Positions 10,484 through 22,059 of a stretch of 64,000 bases of DNA are shown here, in pieces. The position numbers and the translations under genes were made by a program. The notes under the pieces are model-generated. The model did not search any database and was not told the DNA's origin. It worked only from the letters and a program-made list of their open reading frames with translations. This DNA is from Anoplolepis gracilipes (Eukaryota; Arthropoda; Insecta; Hymenoptera; Formicidae). Positions within the stretch are counted from its first letter, which is position 1, and every line of letters begins with the position of its first letter. Location: assembly GCF_047496725.1 (NCBI RefSeq), contig NC_132981.1:702001-766000 (forward strand), in the 5' to 3' direction.

Positions 10484-11684
10484 AGGAGACTCCCCGAGCC
10501 TATTATAGTGGCCGGGGATTTCACCGCCTGGAATAGGCTATGGGGTTCTCGGCAACTGACCAGAAAGGCAGGGTTATGGAGGATTGGGCAGCGGTGCTCG
10601 ACCTGGTACTAATTAACCAAGGGTCGAGCAGCACCCTGGTCAGACCGCAGGGAGAGTCTATTGTTGACCTTACATGGGCATCTCCCTCTGCGGCTGACAG
10701 AATAGCCAACTGGCGGTAGATGTCACAAGAGAACCTCTTGGATCACCATTATATACGAATGGGAGTCGATATCACCTGCCACGGGGTGCTCAACCGCCGC
10801 CCCAGTGACGAGGGGGGGAACCCACCACCCAGGAGATGGGTTCTGAAACAGTTAGATTCCGATAGGCTGATGGCTGCAGTAATGTCGGAGACCTGGCCCG
10901 GTGTTCAACTCCCAGAGAGCACCGAGGACCGGGTGGGGTGGCTCGGGGAGCTTATGACCAGAGCATGTGACCTGGCCATGCCCCGAGCCAGACCCAGGCC
11001 GCGCAGGGCGGCGTACTGGTGGACAGTGGAGATTGCAGAACTACGTGTAACCTCTGTCCGAGCCAGACGCCGCCTCACAAGATTGAGAAGGGGCGGCCTC
11101 CAACGCTGCGGAAGAGGTACTGGGGGAATATAGAGAAGCGAGAAACTCCTTCAGTGCCGCCATCAGAAGGGCCAAGACTGATGCATAGGAGGAGCAGTTG
11201 CTCTTCCTCGACTCAGATCCTTAGGAGCGTCTCTATAAGATAGTGTTAAATAAAATAAGGCATTGGGCGCCTCCCGTGACGGAATCGCTGGACCTCGAGG
11301 TTCTAGAGAACACCCTCTCCACCCTCTTTCCGATACTCACTGCCGGCGGGATATGTATTGCGGTGTCTCTCAAGGGTCAGTCCTAGGACCCCTCTTATGG
11401 GACATCACATACGACCGTGTCCTGAGAATTCCCTCCCCCTCGGCTGCAAAACAGTGTGTTATGCCGATGACATACTGCTACTGGCCGGGGAAAATGACTG
11501 GGGGAAAGCCGTAAGAACGGCAGACATAGGGGTGACTTGCGTCATGCGTGCAATCAGAATATCGAACGCGACGCGACTGACACTCGCGGATCGCACTCGT
11601 AAATAATATACACTTTTAAATTAAAAGGGATAACTTTAATAGTGAACACAAACTTCAGAAACACCAATAACAATATCACAAATA

Positions 11685-12352
11685 TTAATGTAAGACGCGA
11701 CCGTCCAGCTTGACAGCTGTCAAAGATCTTTGCAGTTCGCCTCTCGATTTATTTATAATATCATCAATCGGTATCGATCTTAATATCATCTGTCTTATAG
11801 AATCAGATTCGACATCCAAAATTGTGATCAATAACAAATCGTGTTTCGCTATGTCACCCTCGACCACCTCCAATTTGTTCTGCAATTCTTGTACAATTTT
11901 ATGCCCCTCTTCCTTTTCCTGAGTCAATATTTTTATTTGTGCTAATAACTGCATTACTTTTTGAGTCTAATTCGCGGCCATAAGATTACGGCATTGAGCT
12001 TGACTTTTTTCCAGTGCTTGTCTTAAATGATTCATTGTAGTACCCTTCTTTACCATGAGAGCAGTTTCGTGTTCTCTTCTATTATCTTTCAGTTTACGTT
12101 GAAGAATGATATACAATTTTTCCTTATCCTTTAATTGGGATACGTTTGACACTACGTAGCTGTATAAAGATTTCCCTGATATCTTATTATTCAACTGCGT
12201 AGAAATGATCCTCCATATGGGATCATTTTTGGAAATGATTTTACCTGTGGCAGGCATAATTTGATCTTTGCAATTTAAGATTTTTTGCGTAATCATTTCC
12301 CTATTAACTTTTACCGGTCTTCCGACCCGGCGTTAATAATTCCGAATGTGAT
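11685..12352 (-). pseudogene. Unrecognised coiled-coil ORFs, possibly chimeric
   Basis: Two minus-strand reading frames, about 12335-11967 and 11954-11685. The upstream part has a GRPVKV (AT-hook-like) motif, then KILNCKDQIMPATGKI and WRIISTQLNNKISGKSLY, a style I associate with insect transposon-derived proteins (weak recognition). From about 12160 the sequence becomes a heptad-rich coiled coil (LYIILQRKLKDNRREHE, LLAQIKILTQEKEEG, VQELQNKLEVVEGD) that crosses a frame change near 11960. I do not recognise a family. It could be a fusion of a TE fragment with a piece of a host coiled-coil gene. Confidence 0.35.
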
Positions 12353-12660
12353 CGTTTTTTTCAATTTATTTTGTCTCCCTAAAGTTGTTATATCTTCTAA
12401 TGTTTTATAAACTTTGTTTATATTCGTTACTTTCTTTATATATATTCATTCTCTGTACTGTTCTCTATGTATCACAGCCTGGGCCGCGCCACTGCGTTTC
12501 TCACAACAGCGTATAATCCTTTGCTCTTGTTGATGCTTCCTCTCTCGCTCCAGGTCGAAATGCACACGTTTCCAATATGCAGAGTGATATTACAAAGACT
12601 TGCGTATTTTATGAAATCATGCTTTTTTCGTTTACTTTCAATTTCTTTGATTTTGTTTTT

Positions 12661-12722
<62 letters not shown>
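12661..12722. repeat. (GA)n microsatellite
   Basis: About 27 GA units with one interruption (AAAG). On the minus strand it reads as poly(Ser-Leu), artificially extending the upstream frame. Confidence 0.95.
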
Positions 12723-12723
<1 letters not shown>

Positions 12724-12729
12724 TTGAAT

Positions 12730-13308
12730 CCAAGATTGTTCCTCTCCTTGTCATCACTGGGATTAAATTTAATCATATCTGCTTCTTTTATGTACGCATT
12801 GTTAATCTTGATATACATTTTGTGCATGTTCTTCAGTTTAACTTCTAAAGACTTTATCCTGTTGCGTGAAGACTTTTCGTCACTGAAGTTGTATTTTTTA
12901 TCATGTTGTGATAAATAGAGCTCGCATTTTTTATTTGACACCTTTTTGGCCAGTTCCAGTTTTAACTTCTTCATTTCCTTTATCCCTTTCTTTAATGATA
13001 TTTTTTCTTCACGTGGCGGATCATACGTTTGCGAGGCAACTGGTTTGCTATATTTTTCAGATTCGGTTATTTGATTATCTACATTAGGATCTGTCACGAA
13101 TGCCGGGTATCTCTGCAGCCACTCTTGATATCCTTTAATTAAAATCTGGATCTCATACTTTATACCAAGATCCCAATTCTCTAAAATATCTTCCAATATA
13201 TATAGATATTGAGTAGTGGATGTCAGAGACTTTTGCGTAGTATCTCAGTCTACCAAAATTATAACATCCGCATGACTTGCTGATCGCTCTCGAAATAATT
13301 CATGTAAA
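12730..13308 (-). pseudogene. USP8: USP8-like rhodanese domain, C-terminal half, plus coiled-coil tail
   Basis: Minus-strand reading continues the domain begun at 22519-22309. Seen: ELFRERSASHADVIILVD, then one in-frame TGA where the family normally has Trp (DW). Next come LEDILENWDLGIKYE, GYQEWLQRYPAFVTDPNV and a lysine-rich, probably coiled-coil part to about 12760. USP8 is an endosomal deubiquitinase whose rhodanese-like domain binds E3 ligases, and the pattern VVLLDW...LxxW...GY.EWL..YP...TNPNV is typical of that domain in animals (from memory, not searched). The catalytic USP domain is absent. The TGA and the transposon insertion show it is a pseudogene or captured fragment. Confidence 0.5.
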
Positions 13309-13500
13309 CCCATATAGCACAAAAAGTTGCAGCGACATTGCAGCAACGTTGCAATATTGCACGTTGCAGTGCAATATTGCAGCAACATTGCAGCAACGGT
13401 ACAATATTGTACGTTGCAGTGCACTATTGCAGAAACATTGTATAGGCATGATTTGCAATATAGTTCGAACAATGTTATAGCAACATTTCAACAATATTGT
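13309..13500. repeat. Left end and subterminal GCAATATTGCA array of the 9-kb transposon
   Basis: Repeated TTGCAGCAAC / GCAATATTGCA units over about 180 bp directly inside the left inverted repeat. Such subterminal arrays are the usual binding sites for transposases of CACTA-like elements. The match to the right-end array at 22060-22300 supports one element. Confidence 0.6.
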
Positions 13501-14580
13501 AAAAATAATGTATTTTATGCTTTTTATTATATATGTGCGTATATTGCTTAAAGTAAAAGAGTATACAAGAAGTTATAAATGCCTGTCATTATAAACAAAA
13601 ATATTTTTAAAATTTTCAATCTTATACGATATTGTACGGTCTTTATGAATGCAGCGAGGTTGTGTTGTATCACATGCAGAAGTGTCTTATGGGTGAACTT
13701 TTCGAGGTTATAGTTACACACGTGCCACGTGGCTAACACTGCCTGCATAATTCATATAAAGAAAAGTAACTTATTTAATGCAAATAAATATTAAAATAAG
13801 TGCGAGAAAAACAATATATATATATAGAGAAGGTATGTAAATGTATAATTATTTTTTTAACAATATTCAATTTTATAGCGATGATTATATAAATCCACTT
13901 AACCTAATTTTTGACTAATATCTTTCATGCAGATATTTTGTAATTTCTTATAAAGTATATTGATCGCAAAAGTCTATTGAATAATATAATGCATCTGATT
14001 CCAGCTGTGAGAATAATTATAGAGAATTTCAACAATTATATAGAAGAATCTTCTCAGAAGAAATTCATCCCGATTGCGACACTTGCTTTCATCGATATTT
14101 TTTGAAGAAATAAAGAAAAATAAAACGATATATAGGAGATAAAAGAGTGTCAGTGGACAGCGGTATACTATAACCGCATATACATATAATTACTGGTATG
14201 TAAAATCATATAAATACATTTGGAAAACTATAAGGGCTTTATAGCAGAATAACTGACTCATAATTTTAAAACAATATTTTATGGTTTAAGTCTGTGTCTT
14301 TAATAAAGTAATGCACAATAACTATCTTATGTATTAATGTTTTAAATGTATACATATACAAAGACGTTTTTGTAAGACTTAACGTACAAGACAGATTATT
14401 GCAATGTGCATTACTTAAAGACACAGACTTAAATATATGTCATTTATTTTATTCAATGCATTTTAAAACATTATTTAATTCCAGTAGTTTATCGATAAAA
14501 GATAAATGCTCCTATTATACTGTAAATGACACTTTGAAATATATGAAAAGAAAATTCTATATAACTTATAAAGGTAAAGC

Positions 14581-14611
<31 letters not shown>

Positions 14612-14707
14612 TGAAATAAGTGATTAATTTGCACAAATGTATATTTATTAAATTTTTTAGGTTTCTTATTATATTACCTGCTTAACAATAATACATTTTT
14701 TTGCAGT
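13501..14707. other. Non-coding 5' part of the 9-kb transposon with an imperfect hairpin
   Basis: No protein family seen. At 14259-14470 an inverted repeat pairs CATAATTTTAAAACAATATT and TAAGTCTGTGTCTTTAATA with their complements (TTAAAGACACAGACTTA at about 14415). A related hairpin lies at 46196-46500. It is probably a small AT-rich MITE. An (AT)n run lies at 14583-14611. The stretch before 14708 ends in TTTTTTGCAG, a good splice acceptor for the transposase. Confidence 0.4.
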
Positions 14708-16691
14708 ATGATATTGTATTTATGCAATTATTGTTTATTGGGAAATATGAATAACGCACAAAAAAAACTTATTTCTAAACGTCATGCTAGGCGAATTATT
14801 TCAAATAATACTAATGTAGATATTGCAGGGTGTTCTGAATATGTTTCAAATTATGATTCTACAAATATTTTTTCTAAGGATTGTTCTAATTTAGATTTAA
14901 ATGATGATAATATTGATATTTCTAATTCGCATGATACTAATGATAAGAAAGTATTTATTGAATGTACACTCTCAGAGGATCACAATAATTTTCAATATAG
15001 TAATAATAATATAGCAAACAGCTCTAACTATCAAAACTGCATTATCAATGATATAAACAATATTGATGATAATAATGATGAAAACGAATTAAGGAATGCT
15101 ATAGCTACATGGGCAGTATCCCATAATATTACTCAAAACGCATGTAATGATTTATTACATATTTTTCGGCGATATACATCGTATAATATACCTGCAGATA
15201 TACGGACACTATTACAAACTCCAAGAGCAACTAATGTTTTTAAAATGTGTGAAGGAGAATATTTTCATTTAGGTTTCAAAGATATTATTAAAAAAATGCT
15301 CTCAAAAAATTATAGTACTTCTATTAATTTAACTATAAATATTGATGGGCTTCCATTAGCAAAATCATCGCAAGTATCTTTATGGACAATTTTATGTTCT
15401 AATACGATCAATATGGCAGTGTATCTTGTTGGTACTTATTTCGGTTTCCAAAAACCTACTGATCCTAATGTTTTTTTGTAACCTCTTGTCGACGACTTAA
15501 TTAATTTAATTAATAATGGTTATAATCATGCTGGAAATATAATCACAATTAGATTATTTGCTTTAATATGTGATGCACCTGCAAAATCTTTTGTTTTATG
15601 ATAAAAGGACACACTGGTTTTTATAGTTGCACTAAATGTTTAATTAAAGGAAAATATGTAAAGAATAGAATTTGTTTTCCAAATGATAAAACTTATCCTT
15701 TAAGAAAAGACGAATTATTTGGCATTAATGCATATAAAAATTTTCAGATTAGTCATTCTATTTTAAATAATGTTCCAGAATTTTTACCTTTAACTAATAC
15801 ACCATTAGACTATATGCACCTTATATGTTTAGGAGTTGTAAAAAAAATGATAATTCTATGGATGAAAGGCTCATATTCTGTCCGTTTAAATACAAGATCT
15901 ATTAACAAAATATCACATTTGTTGATGTTATTTAGAAATACTATGCCAAATGATTTTGTTAGAAAACCCAGATCAATAAAAGAAGTTAAACACTGGAAAG
16001 CTGTTGAGTTTAGAAATTTTTTATTATATACGGGTCCTATTGTATTAAAATACGTATTAAAACGAGAGATATATATTCACTTTTTGACACTACATGTAGC
16101 TATAACAATTCTAATACGTCAACATTTATGTCAAAATAAAGAATTAATAAATTTTGTGGAAGCTTTATTGGATCATTTTGTTAAATCGTTTGAAATACTA
16201 TACGGCAAACAATATATTTCGCATAACGTACATAATCTTCTACATATATGTAATGATGTAAGATTATTTGGTTCTTTGGACAACTTCAGCGCTTTGAAAA
16301 CTATATGTCATTTATTAAAAGACGATTACGAAAAAATGAGAAACCATTACAACAATTATTTAAAAGATATCATGAAATTGATAACTGTAATATTTTACGT
16401 TCAGAACACAATAGCAATAATGAGGCATATTCATGTAAATTTTTACATAACAATGGTCCGATACCTGATACTTTTGATGTCCAGTTTCAATATCAAATGA
16501 TATCAAATGAAAAATTTAATATAAATTGCAAAAGTTGCAATAATTGTTGTTTATTAAGAAATAGTACATGTATTTTAGTTCTGAACATAGTGCAAAAAAA
16601 GAATAAGGACATTTTTCTTATTGGAAAGAAACTTAAGTATGTAAAAGAAGTCTATACATTACCTTGTCCAATGATTTTAATATTAAAGTAG
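14708..16691 (+). pseudogene. Transposase of the 9-kb transposon (CACTA/TNP-like), broken
   Basis: Reads through several frames separated by stops at 15479 and 15598 and a frameshift near 16290. Landmarks: INIDGLPLAKSSQVSLW (first acidic region), LICDAPAKSFV, GHTGFYSCTKCLIKG with paired cysteines, FLPLTNTPLDYMHLICLGVVKK (a conserved D-x-M-H block typical of CACTA/TNP-like transposases), KHWKAVEFRNFLLYTGPIVL, HNVHNLLHICNDVRLFG. After the frameshift comes KPLQQLFKRYHE. Many insect genomes carry this protein as unnamed transposase-like genes (established type, name uncertain). This copy cannot give a full protein. Confidence 0.7.
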
Positions 16692-16832
16692 TAAAACTAG
16701 ATCATGATAAAATTATCTTTTGTCCAATTACTGATTTATTGTGCAAAACATGGAAAATTCCTTATGGGAATGATCGAAATACGTTTGCAATATTTCCTCT
16801 GAATCATCAAATATAATTTCGTGCGTTATCTA

Positions 16833-16940
16833 ATAGCGTTTTCGAGTGGTAGAATCATTTTCCAGAAGAATGGAATGACTGATGTGATTAGAAAACACGG
16901 AACCCGGGTTGGATTAATCCGTACCGCTGGAAAACGCTAT
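16833..16940. repeat. 108-bp hairpin MITE (ATAGCGTTTTC ends)
   Basis: Perfect 11-bp inverted ends ATAGCGTTTTC...GAAAACGCTAT, and further partial pairing inside (GTGGTA versus GCGGTAC). It lies between the transposase and the DUF4806 gene. No clear target duplication (TA at best). Confidence 0.55.
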
Positions 16941-17009
16941 AATAGATTTTTCTTAAAACAATAGAAGGCATATTTACAATTGCGTACATGGAATACCCAT
17001 AAATAAGAA

Positions 17010-18884
17010 ATGAGTACCGCCAGATTTGTAATTGTGGAATTTCAAGATGGGCTGCAAGTTATACCTTCAATATGGTACAATGCAGTTATTTTGTCAACCA
17101 TTTGGCCTAGCCATTTTAAAACTAAATTACGTATTAATAAGGCTATTATAAAAAAAGAGATGCCAAAAGAAAAATCTGATTGGGATGAGTTACCAATTAA
17201 AAAAGTTATTGGCTTTACAGGTAAATGAATAATGCAATACATAAATTTTTTTATTATATGTAACTTTTATATCATTTTATTTTATTTTTAATGATTTAGA
17301 TACGTATGAAGAAGGCTTAAAGAAATTAAAACTAGCAGAGGATACATCCAATGTAGATACTCCTGTATCATCAAGTGAATTACAAAAACGAGAACAAGAA
17401 AGTAAAAACAGAAGACGTCAAAAAGCAGCAAGAAAACATGTATCTAGTTCTGAAGATTCAGATGATTCAGATTTATCTTCTGTTAAAGAGAAAGAAAATA
17501 ATGTCCCACAAAATAAAATCCTGCCTGCTCTTCCGCAAAAACGTCAGTTTGTTTCAATCGAAAATTATCAGTTACCAAGCACATCTAAACAAAATACGAA
17601 AAATGTATTATGCGATAACACTTCCTTTAATACAGTAAACAGTAATGGTAAGTATACATATATAATTTATTAAATATGATGTATATTTGCACGATATATG
17701 ATATTTGTTAAATAATATTTATACTTTAATTTTTAGACTCATATAATGACATTACAATAAGTAATGTAACACGTTATACACAAAATCCTACTAATAATGA
17801 ACATCTTGATGATACTTATGGTAAGTTTTGAAAATAATTATTTTTTTATATGTTATATACATACTAAGAAATATGCAGAGTGTTTCGCGTTTAAATCGAC
17901 AAACTTGTATATATATTTAGATGTAGAATATGTTTAGAGGTCATTCAACAAGAAAATTCAGATACACTGTAGATCAATTCAGTTCAGTTATCGAGATGCA
18001 GATATACAATAATTTTATTAACTAAATAATGTGTATTTATTTTAGATTCAGATTTTAAGAAAAATATCCTGTGGAAATTAAACAAAATATTATATCAATT
18101 GAATAATATTAAAAACAGAGTTATGGGTATATCACAGGAGAAATCGTATGAATTTTGCAATAACCCAGAAATCGATAATCTATTTCCGATATGTACAATG
18201 TTTGATTTAATATCCTTCGAAGAAAAACTGGAAGAAAGAAAATTTCAGGACAATGTGGTATGTATGACATATACAAAGTTTTCCTAAATTAGTATTTACT
18301 ATTTATAATACTATATGTGCATTATAAAGTTGAATTAAAAAAATTAAAGTGAAGGGGAAATTATAATATTATGTTGTTAATAGTATGTTTTAGTATTATT
18401 TGGTAATATGGTATTATTTGATAACAATTGTATGATATTATTTGAAAACTTGACTATTTCTTTCAGCTACATTTTTTAAAACTCGTTGGTGGAAATACGG
18501 CAAATATTATAATACGAAATATATTTAAAAAAGTATTAACCGATAATGTAGCCAAACATTTTAGTTGGGCTGGGAAAAAAAATAAACGAAGCTTTAAAGA
18601 TTTAAAACTTTCAAAAGTTGTCATCCGTAAGTGTCATTTTTATATATCATTTAACATTAATTTTATTTAATTTAAAAAAATCTGACAAATTTTAGATTTA
18701 CATTAATATAAAATTAATTTAAAATATATATATATTAAATAATATACCTCTATGTATTACAGAAGCTGTCCATATGTCGCATAAAGATATTACAGATAGC
18801 GACATTGCAGAGTATGCATCAAAGTGGCTTGCCCAAGCCACTATAAGAATTACAAGAGAAAAAGTTGAAGAAACAGAAAAATAA
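17010..18884 (+). CDS. DUF4806 domain protein, transposon-borne, six exons
   Basis: Six exons can be joined with GT-AG introns and one open frame: 17010-17220, 17300-17647, 17737-17820, 18046-18257, 18467-18626, 18763-18884, giving 378 codons plus stop with no internal break. The N-terminal block (RFVIVEFQDGLQVIPSIW, then KTKLRINKAIIKKEMP) is the usual N-terminus of insect DUF4806 proteins. The middle is Ser/Asp/Lys-rich (SSSEDSDDSD) and likely disordered. The C-terminus (exons 4-6) has the DUF4806 signature: EEKLEERKFQDNV, FLKLVGGNTANIIIRNIF, VAKHFSWAGKK, FKDLKLSKVV, DIAEYASKWLAQATIRI. Function is unknown. Its constant pairing with this transposase type suggests a DNA-binding or regulatory partner (inference). 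It is the best-preserved multi-exon gene in the window. Confidence 0.75.
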
Positions 18885-19301
18885 GAATATATATCCATTA
18901 TATACATAATTAATATACACTATACGTAAAGTTGCATTTTATATTATTATTTTCATGATGTTTATTTGTAATTCTTTAGTCTGTGATTTATTATGACACA
19001 TGCATAGTATATTCGTTTTTTATATTTTATTTTTTGTTTTAAAAGACAGATGTCCACAATATAATTTTTGTAAAAGTTAGTATATTTGTCTTGGATACCA
19101 AAGACATAATTGTTTTATATGTATAGCATATATAACGTTAATAACTATGTATTTTTGTAAAATTAATAATATAATCTTATAAAGGAATAAGAAATAAAAA
19201 ACATTTATTTATATAATAATATTATTATATATACACGTATAATATATTTATAACACACGCACGCACACGCACGCACGCACGCACGCACACACGCGCGCAC
19301 A

Positions 19302-19376
<75 letters not shown>

Positions 19377-19466
19377 AAATTCGAAATAATTCATTCAATT
19401 TCAAATGACTGATGTATTATTTTGTAATTTAACGAATGCAAATTAATTATTAAGTCATATATATAT
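18885..19466. other. Non-coding 3' part of the 9-kb transposon with (AC)n
   Basis: AT-rich sequence without a credible gene, containing an (AC)n/(ACGC)n microsatellite at about 19252-19376. Confidence 0.7.
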
Positions 19467-19634
19467 TGTTACGTCAAGCGGGGACGCGGCTCCTAAGAGT
19501 GGTCGGACCTTTCGCCTGACCGGTCGCGTATTTCAGAAGCTAAGCTTCAGGGGATTCCTCGCGACTAGGCTTATCCGGACGATGGATGTTTTCCCTTACC
19601 AAAGGCGAAGTAATAGGGATATGGCGATTACTGA

Positions 19635-20060
19635 CTAAGGGAAGTCGCGTGATGTGAACGCCTCGGGGATGGTTCCGCTAACGAAGACTTTAATAGGGTC
19701 CGCTAACGAATAGTAATAGATGTTTCTATTTCTCAAATCTCTGAGGAAGTCGGCGTAGGTGTTAACGCACCGGTCGCAGTCGAACGGGAAAAACTCTGCT
19801 AGATTACGAGAGCAGACCGTGCAATACACGCCAGAATAGCGCGTGCTGTCGAGCGCGAGGTGTACGTTGAAGTACGCGCAAGAATCTCTATCAAGGTCGT
19901 CGGAATTTACAAAGCAAGATGCGCAATACGGGGTAAGTTCTAATTTATGAGCGAATCCCGAGATGTAGGTGCAACGGACGTTTTCTAATCGGTGACGCGC
20001 TTCGACGGCGGGAGGGGAGGGGTGGCCCTCCTGTATGGGGCGCAGTTGTCCGTAACACAT
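19635..20060 (-). CDS. Unknown 141-aa cysteine-rich protein of the TGTTACGTC element (ORF2)
   Basis: Open frame from MCYGQLRPIQEGHPSPPAVE to the stop at 19635. It has CxxC pairs YCASC, CTVC and CDRC, plus a further Cys between them, a layout suggesting a small zinc-binding domain. It then has LAEFFPFDCDRC and YADFLRDLRNRN. A second copy at 36893-37330 keeps the same blocks (EGHPSPPAVEARH, YADFLRDLRDKN, SLADPIKVFVS) although broken, which argues the frame was once selected. Family not recognised. Confidence 0.45.
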   Translation of the reverse strand: MCYGQLRPIQEGHPSPPAVEARHRLENVRCTYISGFAHKLELTPYCASCFVNSDDLDRDSCAYFNVHLALDSTRYSGVYCTVCSRNLAEFFPFDCDRCVNTYADFLRDLRNRNIYYYSLADPIKVFVSGTIPEAFTSRDFP

Positions 20061-20566
20061 GTAGGTGTGTTGTCAATAGGTTATGGTTAAATACTATTAT
20101 TGTTATTGCTTGCATAAAGTGTTGTTATTAGTCGTGGTCAGAATAAGGAAGGAGTACAAATAATTGAGTAACGAGAAATAGGTTTCTTATATTTATTTAG
20201 TTTAGATATTAATTGTTTACAAATTAATGAATAAAATAACACGCGCGTTATACAATATTTGAAACGAGTATTAATTTGGAAACAAGTATTGTCTTCGGGA
20301 AAATCTCGACAAAAGAGAGAATGGTCAACGCGAAATGCAGGAAATAAAAAAAAAAAGGGTCGGTCGTAAACCGGTCTCGGCAGCGCGGAGCGAAAATACT
20401 ATTTTGGAAGGGTTTAGCGGAGGGCGAGCTGGCCCAAGCGAAACGCAGGAAGCAAAAAAAAGGGTCGGTCGTAAAAGTGTAGGCACGAGAAAACTCTAGG
20501 TTTTCCAAGCTTCGTATTTTGAGTAACGCTGCTACGAGATATTGTTATATTTCGTTCCGCGTAATA

Positions 20567-20974
20567 TTAATCTATTACTATCGGTTGTTCCGCGGAACCC
20601 CAGTGCTCGGGGGTGGAACACCCGTAATTTAGGTATAATATTTCGTCGCGTATCTGGAGGTAGTGGGTCCTCCTCGGATCTCCCGGTACGTAATTCGCGG
20701 GCGGCAAAGGGGGGAACAGTAGCTGTGTGTCCAACTGTATCAGTTTGCGCGGCCACGGAAAATATCCCATAGACTTTATGCGGATGTCCATCCTCAGAGG
20801 TTTGACCTGCTTTGTTCGTAGCGTCGGGTTAAAGTACGCCTCGTACTCTAAGTCAAAATATAGACGATCCGTCTCGAGGAATTCACTATCCGCTTCACTG
20901 ACGGGGGCGTATTTGTATTCGTAATATAAACGTCGCGCGTGGAATTTGTGTCCGCCTCTTCCTATTTTTGGCAT
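20567..20974 (-). CDS. Unknown 135-aa protein of the TGTTACGTC element (ORF1)
   Basis: Open frame starting MPKIGRGGHKFHARRLYYEY and ending HWGSAEQPIVID. Rich in Tyr, Arg and Pro, with no signal peptide or membrane segment. Notable blocks are FDLEYEAYFNPTLRTKQV and PPLPPANYVPGDPRRTHYL. I do not recognise a family. The basic N-terminus could bind nucleic acid, but that is only a guess from composition. It precedes ORF2 in the same direction by about 500 bp of non-coding DNA, which holds a direct repeat pair (AAACGCAGGAAGC... and GGGTCGGTCGTAAA at about 20328-20365 and 20438-20475). Confidence 0.4.
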   Translation of the reverse strand: MPKIGRGGHKFHARRLYYEYKYAPVSEADSEFLETDRLYFDLEYEAYFNPTLRTKQVKPLRMDIRIKSMGYFPWPRKLIQLDTQLLFPPLPPANYVPGDPRRTHYLQIRDEILYLNYGCSTPEHWGSAEQPIVID

Positions 20975-21915
20975 CTACAAAAAGATCAAATTAATTTCGC
21001 GTGTTCGCTGGGTTCGACCATTGGTTTTGAGGTAGGGAGGTGGCATGTGCAGAATATTAACACGATGCTTCCAGGAGAAGGTATAAGTTTGGTTTTAGGT
21101 TTAGGAGTACCGTATGTGCAGAGTATTAGCACGATATCGGCTGGGAAGGGGTAGTAACGAGCGTGCAATTGTTTGCACCGCTACGTCGCTGGTTTGGTTA
21201 ATGGTCGAAACCAGGTCTGTTGAGGGTCGGATTGAAATTTAATATGACGCCGAACGTAGAAAATGCAGACTGGGTTCAGGTACGTTTTGGTATTAATGCA
21301 CAATAAGGTTTCGTAAATACGTGTATTTTTGACTAACCTTACATTGGATGGTTACAGTGGTGACGCGTGAATATGAATCGGAGAGCTATCGGCGCGGAGA
21401 ACTGACGCAGGGTGTACGGACGTAGTATAATGAAATAACGATATAACAGGCGCTCGCATGAGGTAGAATGACGTTGCAGAGGAACTGTATGGAATAGGAT
21501 CGCGTACCGAAATGGAAACGAATGTGGATATGGAAAGCGTGCTGATTTGGAACAGTGTTTGGAAATGAAATCGCGTATAGAAATAGAATCGCAAGGATGA
21601 GGAGCACTTCTAGAGAGAGAAGTGCATCGCTAAGAGTCTCGAATTGATGTGTCGATTTTTGGGACTGTTTCAAGGTCCCTCGGTTATCTAAGGGTTCGGA
21701 GTAGCGGGAGCGTCTTATGGTGGTGGGAGAGCAGCTATTTTATGATTAACGTTTCGTACTGTCAGCTAGAGTCGGTAACGGTTATAATGGGTAACTTGTC
21801 TTAGTGAATAACTTATCGGCTAAAATGTAGTCGGTAACTTGTCGTTTGACTTTATATTATAAGTTTAGTGTTTCTTAAAAGTAAATGAGAAAAATTTTGG
21901 TGCCGGGACGTAACA

Positions 21916-21934
21916 ATATATATATATGTGTGTA

Positions 21935-21990
<56 letters not shown>

Positions 21991-22059
21991 TTACTCATTA
22001 CTTTGCATTTGTTAAATTACAAAATACAGTCATTTGAAATTGGATGAATTATTTTGAAT
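21916..22059. repeat. (TA)n microsatellite and AT-rich spacer
   Basis: TATATG/TA repeat (21916-21986) at the right border of the nested element. It hides the target duplication. Confidence 0.85.

Larger units (their letters stand above)
6945..11551 (+). pseudogene. ORF2 of R1-clade copy 1, endonuclease and partial reverse transcriptase, interrupted
   Basis: Starts LLQSNLNHCARALDLFLHA, as in copy 2. An internal deletion near 7053 removes about 45 codons of the endonuclease. A Harbinger insertion (7146-10480) splits the next part. The endonuclease resumes at 10481 with VAGDF and IVDLTWASP, followed by the same frameshift after RIANWR as copy 2. The linker runs 10720-11340. A second deletion then removes the reverse transcriptase from its start through motif A. 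What remains is GVSQGSVLGPLLWDIT and the YADDILLLAGENDW catalytic box (about 11358-11510). It stops at 11551, where a large foreign block begins, and continues at 22965. Non-functional. Confidence 0.8.
19467..21915 (-). mobile_element. Unclassified 2,449-bp element with TGTTACGTC inverted ends, two ORFs
   Basis: Starts TGTTACGTC at 19467 and ends GACGTAACA at 21915, a perfect 9-bp inverted pair. It is flanked by ATAT on both sides, but in an AT repeat, so the target duplication is ambiguous. GC content is much higher than the AT-rich host transposon. Two minus-strand ORFs of 135 and 141 codons lie within it. The 3' third recurs at 36752-37558 with the same terminal sequence, which proves it is a repeat family. 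TG...CA ends could mean a very long LTR (minus orientation) with internal ORFs, or a TIR element. I cannot classify it. Confidence 0.6.

Noticed and set aside
12609..12727. Ser-Leu repeat protein on the minus strand
   Set aside because: Translation of the (GA)n microsatellite extending the USP8-like frame.
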